Assembly (NCBI GenBank): GCA_049509675.1
Contig: JBEKZQ010000406.1
Location: 1 to 5,776, forward strand
DNA length: 5,776 bases
Source: JBEKZQ01 sp049509675
GTDB lineage: Bacteria; Planctomycetota; Planctomycetia; Pirellulales; Thermoguttaceae
Reading direction: 5' to 3'
The position numbers and the translations under genes were made by a program. The notes beneath the pieces were generated by a model. The model was not told the DNA's origin. It was given only the letters and a program-made list of their open reading frames with translations, and did not search any database. Numbering within the stretch: position 1 is the stretch's first letter; every line of letters starts with the position of its first letter. This document shows, piece by piece, positions 1 through 5,753 of the stretch.

Positions 1-8
1 GCAATTCT

Positions 9-32
9 CCCTCGCTGGCGCTTCGGGCTAGT
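9..32. repeat. Possible fragment of an interspersed repeat at the window edge
   Basis: The stretch from 9 to 32, with CGCTGGCGCTTCGGGCTAGT at its end, resembles from memory a short motif scattered through intergenic DNA of Pirellulales-type planctomycetes. The core CGGGCTAG (24-31) recurs at 5653-5660, upstream of the third gene. There is no further internal support, and the left boundary may lie outside the window. It overlaps the start of the folded element at 28. Confidence 0.3.
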
Positions 33-151
33 GGTCTGTCCAACTTGAGTTTACGGGTGCCACGGTTGGCTTGTCCAACCGTGTTTCCAGCACTGCTGGG
101 CAAGCCAGCAGTGGCACCCAACGGGTAATGTCGAAATGGACAGGCCGCTAG
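28..151. repeat. Folded inverted-repeat element with nested hairpins (possible structured RNA or MITE-like repeat)
   Basis: The ends are complementary over 15 positions (28-42 with 137-151), with 13 Watson-Crick pairs and two G-U-type pairs. Inside, pairing continues at 45-48/131-134, 51-54/125-128 and 55-60/114-119. The centre holds two perfect 9-bp hairpins: 61-69/75-83 (CACGGTTGG, loop CTTGT) and 91-99/105-113 (CACTGCTGG, loop GCAAG). The basal CAC/GTG arms of these hairpins are interchangeable, so a four-way junction is also possible: outer stem 55-63/111-119 and arms 64-80, 81-93 and 94-110. No coding potential or target-site duplication is visible. It could be a non-autonomous mobile repeat or a structured RNA; the sequence alone does not decide. 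I recall similar repeats from planctomycete genomes, but a search is needed. Confidence 0.7.
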
Positions 152-200
152 TGTCTCGCATCGCAACCTTGCGGTTCTCCTGGCCCCTCAAACCACTTGT

Positions 201-229
201 TTGACCTTCGTTTGCCCATCGACTAGAAT
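201..229 (+). promoter_or_regulatory. Sigma70-type promoter for the oxidoreductase gene
   Basis: TTGACC (201-206) and TAGAAT (224-229) each match the -35 and -10 consensus at five of six positions, with an optimal 17-nt spacer. The predicted transcription start is near 235-237. That gives a leader of about 80 nt before the ATG at 316, beginning almost exactly at the hairpin at 237-260. It may also serve the second gene, since no equally good promoter is visible in 1711-1896. Confidence 0.6.
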
Positions 230-236
230 CACGCTT

Positions 237-260
237 TCCGGGAGACTTGCGTCTCCCGGA
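237..260 (+). promoter_or_regulatory. 5'-leader hairpin
   Basis: TCCGGGAGAC (237-246) and GTCTCCCGGA (251-260) form a perfect 10-bp stem with a TTGC loop. No T-run follows, so it is a poor intrinsic terminator. It sits at the predicted 5' end of the transcript from the promoter at 201-229, 55 nt before the ATG. A 5'-terminal hairpin that protects the message is the simplest reading; a protein-binding operator is the alternative. Confidence 0.55.
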
Positions 261-302
261 GTTTCCCGCTGTTTCTTCGTCCCACCCCTCTGTGCCTTCC
301 TC

Positions 303-306
303 GGAG
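303..306 (+). promoter_or_regulatory. Weak ribosome binding site
   Basis: GGAG at 303-306 lies nine bases before the ATG at 316. It supports that start over the upstream in-frame TTG at 247, which falls in the loop of the leader hairpin. Neither of the other two genes has a comparable site. Confidence 0.4.
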
Positions 307-315
307 CCACCCAAC

Positions 316-1710
316 ATGTACCAGCATTCGCAGATCACTCGACGTGTACTCTTGAAGACCTTGGGCGCGGCCGGCGCCGGCGCCTGCGCGCTGCCGTACC
401 TCGTGCCCTCGCGGGTGTTGGCCGGAGAAGGGGCCAACCGCAAGCTGAATCTGGCCCTGCTGGGTTGCGGCGGGCGCATGGGCCAGATCCTCGGCTCGGC
501 CCTGCAACAGGGCGACAAGGTCGCGGCCATCTGCGACGTCGACGCCCGGCAAATCGCCCACCTGAAAAGAGCTTTCGGCGCCAGGCTGGAGGGGGCCAAG
601 GTCTACGAGGACTATCGCAAGCTGCTGGAGTTGGAGAAGCCTGTGGACGCCGTGGTCATCGCCGCAGGTCAGCGCTGGCACGTGCCGATGAGCAAGGCCG
701 CCATGCTGGCCGGCAAGCACGTCTTCTGCGAGAAGCCGCTGGCCCATAGCTGCGCCGAGGCCCGGGAGATCCGCGAGCTGGGCCGCCAGAGCAAGCTGGC
801 CACGCAGCTCGGCTCACAGGGCGGCTCGACGGACACCTTCCGCCGCAGCATGGAGGTAATTCAGGCGGGCCTGCTGGGCAAGATCCGCGAGGTCCACTGC
901 TGGATCACGCGCAGCTTCCCGCCCAGTGCGCCGATCGACACCAACGCCGACCCGATCCCCGAGGGGCTTGACTGGGACTTCTGGTGCGGCCCGTCGCCGC
1001 TGTTGCCCTACAAGAAGTATTACCTCGCCGCCCCGGGCGCCGTGGGCTGTCTGCACTGGGGCCGCTGGCTGCCCTTCGGCGACGGCCACCTGGCCGACAT
1101 GGGCGCCCACGGCCTGAACCTGCCCTGGCGGGCGTTGAAGCTCGGCGCACCGGTGCAAGCGTCGGTCAAGATCCCCGAGCCGCTCAAGGACAGCTATCCC
1201 TCGGCCACCGACTTCCGCTGGGACTTCGCCGCCCGGGAAGGCTTTGACCCGGTGAGCGTCTGGTGGCACGACGGCCGCAAGGCCGGTCCGCCGGAGGAGT
1301 TGGGCAAGGAGTTGCTGTCGACCTACGGCAAGGTGCCGGACAACGGCGTGCTGTTCGCCGGCGAGAAGGGCATTCTGCTCTCCGACGCCTGGGGCGTCGG
1401 CGGCGTGGTCAAGCTCAAGGGCGACAAGAAGTGCCGCGGCGTCAAGGACCATGAGGCCGGCAAGTCGATCCCCGTAACCCTGCCGCGGACCAAGGACCAC
1501 ATGCGCGAATGGCTCGAGGCCTGCAAGGGCGAAGGCAAGACCTTCCAGGGTTTCGATACGGCCGCCTGCGTGGCCGAGATCGCCATGGTCGGCATGGTCG
1601 CCATGCGCCTCGGTAAACCCATCGAGTGGGACAGCGATGCGCTGAAAGTCAAAGGCATTGCGGACGCCGAGCAGTTCGTCCACCTTGAGCAGCGTAAAAA
1701 GTGGCTGTAG
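316..1710 (+). CDS. Tat-exported Gfo/Idh/MocA family oxidoreductase
   Basis: The product is a 464-residue predicted NAD(P)-dependent oxidoreductase that should act in the periplasm. Residues 1-37 are a twin-arginine signal (TRRVLLK with R9-R10, then an Ala/Gly-rich hydrophobic stretch and a short polar end). The Rossmann domain follows, with GCGGRMG at 50-56, an acidic CDVD near 73-76 at the end of the second strand, and the family EKP motif at 139-141, where Lys140 is the usual catalytic lysine. The C-terminal domain keeps DxxxH as DMGAH (261-265), so the active site appears intact. The common TPDHxH segment is replaced by AAGQRWH (116-122). Length is normal for planctomycete secreted members. 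The family acts on sugars, inositols and related compounds; the substrate here cannot be read from sequence. The ATG at 316 is chosen because the Tat signal starts there and GGAG precedes it. The gene is likely transcribed from the promoter at 201-229. Confidence 0.93.
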   Translation: MYQHSQITRRVLLKTLGAAGAGACALPYLVPSRVLAGEGANRKLNLALLGCGGRMGQILGSALQQGDKVAAICDVDARQIAHLKRAFGARLEGAKVYEDYRKLLELEKPVDAVVIAAGQRWHVPMSKAAMLAGKHVFCEKPLAHSCAEAREIRELGRQSKLATQLGSQGGSTDTFRRSMEVIQAGLLGKIREVHCWITRSFPPSAPIDTNADPIPEGLDWDFWCGPSPLLPYKKYYLAAPGAVGCLHWGRWLPFGDGHLADMGAHGLNLPWRALKLGAPVQASVKIPEPLKDSYPSATDFRWDFAAREGFDPVSVWWHDGRKAGPPEELGKELLSTYGKVPDNGVLFAGEKGILLSDAWGVGGVVKLKGDKKCRGVKDHEAGKSIPVTLPRTKDHMREWLEACKGEGKTFQGFDTAACVAEIAMVGMVAMRLGKPIEWDSDALKVKGIADAEQFVHLEQRKKWL

Positions 1711-1822
1711 CCGCGCCGCAGTGCCGGTGCGTGGGCATGGCATGGTCGAAATACTCAGCCGAACCGCAAGTGCCGCTCTCGATGCAGATTGGGAGTGGCT
1801 GGCGAGCGCCGGTTTCGGCTTG

Positions 1823-1879
1823 CGCGGCAATGCTGCGCATTGCAGGCGAAAATTGGGACAGTCCCCCGTGAACGGTTAC
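1823..1879 (+). repeat. Palindromic repeat, half copy (57 bp identical to 5697-5753)
   Basis: These 57 bases are identical, in the same orientation, to 5697-5753. They include the hairpin GCAATGC-TGC-GCATTGC (1827-1843), then GCGAAAATTGGGACAGTCCC and a tail ending GAACGGTTAC. The left arm found in the full copy (5680-5696) is missing; unrelated sequence stands in its place. The tail ends 17 nt before the ATG of the second gene and, with the following bases, can form CGGTT-ACG-AACCG (1873-1885). It resembles a REP-type intergenic repeat. The rest of the 1711-1896 gap shows nothing recognisable. Confidence 0.85.
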
Positions 1880-1896
1880 GAACCGCTGAAGTGCCC

Positions 1897-4308
1897 ATGA
1901 AGCCGAGAAAAAGATTCCTCCGCTTCGGGATCAGGGCGGCTGGCCTGCTGGCTGCGGTCTTTTCAGGTCCGATCGCCTGGGGTGCGCCGCAGCGTGAAGC
2001 CCCTGCCCGGGCCGACGCGACGCAAGCCATCGAGCGCGACTGGCGGATGCAGGACGGCATCGGCACGGCCCGCGCGCCGAGCACGTTTCCAGCGGCCATC
2101 GCGCAAACCCTCGAGCGGGGCGACCGCCTGCTGGCCGATCTGCTGGCGGCCGGTGTGCCGCTGGCGGCCCGTGCGGCCCAATGGCGGCAACTGCAATCGC
2201 AGTACAAGGAACTGTCGGCCGCGCCCGATGCCGCGGCGAGCGCGTGGCAGGACCTCTGGCGGCAGGTGCATCGCTTGCGGCGGCAGATTGCGCTGGCCAA
2301 CCCGGCCGCGCGCACCGGACCGATCGTGTTGATCAAGCAGGTTCCCGGCATTTTCAGTCACCAGTTGACGCAATACTACGGTAGTTGCGCGCGGCCCGGC
2401 GGCGGCGTGTATGTCCTCGATGTCTCGGGCGGCACATGGCAGTGCCGGCCGCTGGCCGCCGGCGCGCTGCCCCCCGGCAGTTATCAGCATCTGGACGTGT
2501 CCTGGGACGGCCGCCGCATCTTGTTTTCCTATTGCCATGCGGAGACGACTCCCAAGGATCGAGAAGAGCATCTCCAGCGGTACTATCACTTGTACGAGAT
2601 GCAGGCCGACGGCTCGGGTCTGCGGCAGTTGACCGACGGCAACTGGGACGACTTTGCCCCCCGCTATCTTCCGGACGGGAAGATCGTGTTCATTTCCACG
2701 CGGCGGGGCGGATTTCACCGGTGCGGGCGGGGCCCTTGCCCGGTCTACACGCTCTCCGTGTGCAATGCCGATGGCACGCAGCCGCACGTGGTCTCCTATC
2801 ACGAGACGCACGAGTGGGACCCGGCCGTGTTGGCGGACGGGCGGATCATCTACACGCGCTGGGATTACGTGGACCGGCACGCGGTCCATTATCAGCAGCT
2901 CTGGTCGGTGCGCCCCGATGGCAGCGACGTGCGGATCTACTACGGCAACGGCACGCTTAACCCGGTCGGCGTGTGGGAAGCGCGGGCGGTGCCCGGTTCG
3001 TCGCGCGTGATGGCGACGGCCGCGGCCCATCATGCCATGACGGCCGGTTCGATCATTCTGCTGGACGTGACCCGCGGCCGCGACGGCCTGACGCCCCTCA
3101 CGCGATTGACCCCCGACGCGCCGTTTCCCGAGAGCGAGACGACCGTGCTGCCGGGCTGGCACGAGCCCTGGGCGGCGCCGTCGCCGCCGCCAATCCCGCT
3201 GGAGGCGCAGCGTTGGCCGGGCCACTGCTATCGCAGCCCCTATCCTCTTTCGGAAAAGTACTTCCTGGCCGCCTACAGTTTCGACAGCCTGATCGGCGAG
3301 CCGCAGGCGAATCCGGCCAACATGTTCGGCATCTACCTGGTCGACGCGTGGGGCGACAAGGAACTGCTCTATCGCGATGCGGACATTTCCAGCCTGTGGC
3401 CCATGCCGCTGGCCGCTCGCCCGCGGCCGCCCATCGTGGCGTCGCCGGCCGAAGCGCAGGACGAACCGGGAAATCGCCAAGAGGGCACGCTGCTGCTGGA
3501 AGACATCTATCGCGGCTGGCCCGCGCTGCCCAAGGACGCCATCAAGCGGCTGCGGATTGTGCAGGTCCTTCCCAAGTCGACGCCGCACATGAACGAGCCG
3601 CCGATGGGCATGGCCAACGCCTCGCCGGGCCGGCAGGTGCTGGGCACCGTGCCGGTGGAGGCGGACGGCTCGGCCTGCTTCCGTGCCCCGGCGGGCATTC
3701 CGCTGGCGTTCCAGGCCCTGGACGAGCGCGGTCAGGCCGTGCAGATGATGCGGAGCATCACCTATTTGCAGCCCGGGGAAACGGCCGGCTGCATCGGCTG
3801 CCACGAGCCGCGCAGCACCGCCCCGCCGGTCGGCGCGATGCCGCGGGCATTGGGGCGGCCGCCCTCGGTGATCGAGCCCGCCCCCGACGGCTCAAAACCG
3901 TTCAGCTACCCGATCCTCGTGCAGCCGGTGCTGGAGAAGAGGTGCGTTTCCTGCCACGGCCGAAAAAAACCGGCCGGCCGTCTCGTGTTGACCGGCCAGC
4001 CGGAAGGCCATTACACGGCGTCGTACAACGCCCTGGCCCCGCGCGTGCCGTATTCCGCCTGGCAAGACGGCGATTTCCTGCGCCGCAATAGCGAGCCGGT
4101 CACCGTACCGGGCTATTTCGGCGCCCGCGGCAGCCGCTTGATGAAAATGCTCCTGGACGGCCACCACGAGGTCATGCTCACGGCCGAGGAGATCGAGCGG
4201 CTGGCCACGTGGATGGACACCAACGCCCTGTTCTACGGCACGTTCGACCCGGCCGACCAGGCCCGCCAGCAACAGGGCCGGCGGATCGCCGGCCCTGTGC
4301 TCCAATAA
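1897..4308 (+). CDS. Secreted HzsA-related protein: PD40/TolB-like propeller with two c-type haem sites
   Basis: The product has 803 residues. Residues 1-30 are a Sec-type signal peptide (basic KPRKR, hydrophobic core, cleavage near AWGA). Residues about 40-135 are probably helical. A beta-propeller follows from about 140 to 500, with blade motifs such as LDVSWDGRRILFSY, APRYLPDGKIVFIST and DPAVLADGRIIYTRW. The C-terminal part carries two haem c motifs, CIGCH (632-636) and CVSCH (683-687). A conserved-looking end with GHH (755-757) could supply a distal haem ligand. This order, and the length of about 800, match the alpha subunit of hydrazine synthase and its many planctomycete relatives outside anammox bacteria. 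No beta/gamma hydrazine synthase partner is nearby, so hydrazine synthesis is not supported. The most likely role is an uncharacterised periplasmic electron-transfer or redox protein. ATG 1897 is preferred over TTG 1789 because the signal peptide begins there and the longer reading runs through a repeat. No clear Shine-Dalgarno is seen. Confidence 0.9.
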   Translation: MKPRKRFLRFGIRAAGLLAAVFSGPIAWGAPQREAPARADATQAIERDWRMQDGIGTARAPSTFPAAIAQTLERGDRLLADLLAAGVPLAARAAQWRQLQSQYKELSAAPDAAASAWQDLWRQVHRLRRQIALANPAARTGPIVLIKQVPGIFSHQLTQYYGSCARPGGGVYVLDVSGGTWQCRPLAAGALPPGSYQHLDVSWDGRRILFSYCHAETTPKDREEHLQRYYHLYEMQADGSGLRQLTDGNWDDFAPRYLPDGKIVFISTRRGGFHRCGRGPCPVYTLSVCNADGTQPHVVSYHETHEWDPAVLADGRIIYTRWDYVDRHAVHYQQLWSVRPDGSDVRIYYGNGTLNPVGVWEARAVPGSSRVMATAAAHHAMTAGSIILLDVTRGRDGLTPLTRLTPDAPFPESETTVLPGWHEPWAAPSPPPIPLEAQRWPGHCYRSPYPLSEKYFLAAYSFDSLIGEPQANPANMFGIYLVDAWGDKELLYRDADISSLWPMPLAARPRPPIVASPAEAQDEPGNRQEGTLLLEDIYRGWPALPKDAIKRLRIVQVLPKSTPHMNEPPMGMANASPGRQVLGTVPVEADGSACFRAPAGIPLAFQALDERGQAVQMMRSITYLQPGETAGCIGCHEPRSTAPPVGAMPRALGRPPSVIEPAPDGSKPFSYPILVQPVLEKRCVSCHGRKKPAGRLVLTGQPEGHYTASYNALAPRVPYSAWQDGDFLRRNSEPVTVPGYFGARGSRLMKMLLDGHHEVMLTAEEIERLATWMDTNALFYGTFDPADQARQQQGRRIAGPVLQ
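4272..4298. terminator. Strong hairpin inside the last codons of the HzsA-related gene
   Basis: ACAGGGCCGGCG (4272-4283) and CGCCGGCCCTGT (4287-4298) form a perfect 12-bp, very GC-rich stem with a GAT loop. It ends seven bases before the TAA at 4306. No T-tract follows on either strand, so it is not a classical intrinsic terminator. It could pause polymerase or protect the 3' end of the message. Because the flanking genes converge, it could act on transcripts from either side. Confidence 0.4.
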
Positions 4309-4322
4309 CCCGTCAAACACGT

Positions 4323-4373
4323 ACTCATCTCGCTGGGGCGAGATGGAACTGCATCACGCGGAGCGTGATGAGT
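4323..4373. repeat. Tandem related hairpins between convergent genes (possible bidirectional terminator or repeat)
   Basis: Two 8-bp hairpins lie side by side: CATCTCGC-TGGG-GCGAGATG (4326-4345) and CATCACGC-GGA-GCGTGATG (4352-4370). They differ by one base pair in the stem. The flanks ACTCATC (4323-4329) and GATGAGT (4367-4373) are also perfectly complementary. The alternative fold is a closed four-way junction with arms 4330-4341, 4342-4355 and 4356-4366. The site fills most of the 84-nt gap between the two stop codons, so a role in ending both transcripts is plausible. It lacks a T-run and may equally be an interspersed repeat. Confidence 0.6.
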
Positions 4374-4392
4374 GCTTTCGAGAACAGGACAA

Positions 4393-5631
4393 CTAGTGAA
4401 CCTGCTTTTTTCCGACCGCCAGCAATTGCGACTCGGTGCGCAGCAGCAGCACCCCGCCGGATACGGCGGGCGTGCTCTGGCTGGGCTCATTCAACTTGGT
4501 CTGCCCAAGCAGCTTGTACTTGTCGGCGGCGGCGATCACCACGACTTGCCCTTCGCGAGAGATACAGTACAAACGGTCTCGGATGCGAATGGGCGATCCG
4601 TAATACTTGCCGTCCACGCGCTGCTGCCACAGCGTCTTGCCCGTCACGGCATTCAGGCAGGAGACGATGCCCTGATCGGTCCAGAGGAAAATCAGCGTTC
4701 CACAGGCCACCGGCGTGACCACGTAAGGCAGCTTGGCGTCGACGTTGTAAGCCACTTTGGCGGCATGGTTCTTGCCGGCGTCCGGCGGCTGAACGGCAAA
4801 CATCTGCTTGCCGCCTGCCCCTTCGCCACAGGCGGCAAAGATCAGTCCGCCCGCCAGGATCGGTGAGCCGACCACTCGGTGCTTCATCACCGGCAACTCC
4901 CAGTTCAGCTTGCCGGTGTGCGGATCGAAGCTCGAAATGCCATGCGCGTTGCTGGCAAGTATCAACTCCGGCGACCCATTCTGTCCTGAGTAGACGAACG
5001 GCGTGGAATAGGCAGCTATTGTGTTGCGGCGCGGGGAGGTCCAGCGCGTCTTGCCCGTCCTGCAATCCAGCGCGATCAACGAGCTTGCGCCATCCTGGTC
5101 GTTGGGCACAATCAGCATGTCCTTGAACACGATGGGCGACGCCCCAAAGCCGTGTTGTGCGGCAAACGGCCCGAGGTTCCGCCGCCAGGCGTCTTTGCCG
5201 GTCTGTTGATCCAGGGCGACAATCGTGTACTGCTCGGGCGCGGTCCAGGCCAGATAAATATGGTCTCTATCGAGCGCAGGCGTGGCAGCGGCAAAGCTGT
5301 TCAAGGCGTTCTTCTTGTAGACTTTTCCCGGAAAACGCCGCTGCCACACGTCGCTTCCGTCGGCAACGTCAAGGCAGGAAACCAGTTGCGCAGCATCAGC
5401 CTCGTCCGACGAGGTGACGTAGACGCGATTATCCCAAGCGACGGGCGATGACTTGCCGGCGCCGGGCAATTGCACCTTCCATAGATAATCATTCTCGCCC
5501 CATGTTACGGGAATGCCATCGGCCTCGCACTCTCCCGAGCCGTTCGGACCGCGAAATCGGGGCCACTCTTGCGCCCCGAGCGAAGCACATGCGGTCCAGG
5601 CGAGCAGACATGCTAGAACTGATTTCGTCAT
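4393..5631 (-). CDS. Secreted PQQ-like beta-propeller repeat protein
   Basis: The product has 412 residues. Residues 1-20 are a signal peptide (MTKS start, hydrophobic core, likely cut at SLGA before QEW). The mature protein opens with WPRFRGPNGSG (23-33), the hallmark start of planctomycete PQQ-like (outer-membrane BamB/quinoprotein-type) propellers. About eight blades follow, each with a strand such as SSPVAWDNRVYVTSS and a DxxTGKxxW-type turn: LDVADGSDVWQ (88-98), LDQQTGKDAW (140-149), LDCRTGKTRW (188-197), FDPHTGKLNW (235-244) and LNAVTGKTLW (326-335). Nothing shows that PQQ is bound; many such proteins lack the cofactor and act as scaffolds. There is no separate catalytic domain. The ATG at 5631 is chosen because the signal peptide starts there; the open frame upstream to 5763 runs through the palindromic repeat. 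No clear Shine-Dalgarno or promoter is seen. It is convergent with the HzsA-related gene. Confidence 0.92.
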   Translation of the reverse strand: MTKSVLACLLAWTACASLGAQEWPRFRGPNGSGECEADGIPVTWGENDYLWKVQLPGAGKSSPVAWDNRVYVTSSDEADAAQLVSCLDVADGSDVWQRRFPGKVYKKNALNSFAAATPALDRDHIYLAWTAPEQYTIVALDQQTGKDAWRRNLGPFAAQHGFGASPIVFKDMLIVPNDQDGASSLIALDCRTGKTRWTSPRRNTIAAYSTPFVYSGQNGSPELILASNAHGISSFDPHTGKLNWELPVMKHRVVGSPILAGGLIFAACGEGAGGKQMFAVQPPDAGKNHAAKVAYNVDAKLPYVVTPVACGTLIFLWTDQGIVSCLNAVTGKTLWQQRVDGKYYGSPIRIRDRLYCISREGQVVVIAAADKYKLLGQTKLNEPSQSTPAVSGGVLLLRTESQLLAVGKKQVH

Positions 5632-5679
5632 CCCATTTCGCTTGCAGAGATACGGGCTAGAACTCTCTCGGGCCGGGAA

Positions 5680-5753
5680 GGGGACAGTCCCATTTTCGCG
5701 GCAATGCTGCGCATTGCAGGCGAAAATTGGGACAGTCCCCCGTGAACGGTTAC
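5680..5753. repeat. Palindromic REP-like repeat, full copy
   Basis: Bases 5680-5740 form one long hairpin. The inner stem is GCAATGC (5701-5707) with GCATTGC (5711-5717) around TGC. The middle stem is ATTTTCGC (5692-5699) with GCGAAAAT (5720-5727). The outer stem pairs GGGACAGTCCC (5681-5691) with a second GGGACAGTCCC (5729-5739) through one central A-A mismatch, plus G5680 with C5740. That is 26 pairs in 61 bases. A tail to 5753 is shared with the copy at 1823-1879. The element starts about 49 nt upstream of the third gene's start codon, so it lies in that gene's leader or promoter region. No transposase is present in the window. Confidence 0.85.

Noticed and set aside
28..151. CRISPR array or attachment site
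   Set aside because: There are no regularly spaced direct repeats, no spacers, no integrase and no cas genes; the structure is inverted repeats.
247..315. Upstream TTG start for the oxidoreductase gene
   Set aside because: It would begin in the loop of the leader hairpin, place 23 unrelated residues before the Tat signal, and lack a ribosome binding site; ATG 316 fits the signal peptide and the GGAG at 303-306.
373..384. GGCGCCGGCGCC self-complementary run
   Set aside because: It lies in the Ala/Gly-rich codons of the Tat signal and is explained by GC-rich codon choice.
1789..1896. TTG start giving a longer HzsA-related protein
   Set aside because: The added 36 residues come from the palindromic repeat and precede a clear signal peptide that begins at ATG 1897.
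1963..3804. Open frame of 613 codons antisense to the HzsA-related gene
   Set aside because: It is a shadow of GC-rich codon use: the plus-strand protein has a signal peptide, propeller motifs and haem sites, while the antisense product is Arg/Gly/His-rich low-complexity sequence with no recognisable domain.
1897..4308. True hydrazine synthase alpha subunit (anammox)
   Set aside because: The tyrosine expected four residues after the first CxxCH is a serine, and no beta/gamma subunit genes or other anammox genes are in the window.
4323..4373. tRNA gene, suggested by the possible cloverleaf
   Set aside because: It is only 51 nt long, has no T-loop GTTCRA or anticodon arm, and arm lengths do not fit a tRNA.
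5632..5679. Promoter for the third gene
   Set aside because: On the minus strand a TATCTC-like -10 can be found, but no acceptable -35 lies at the right distance, so it is not called.
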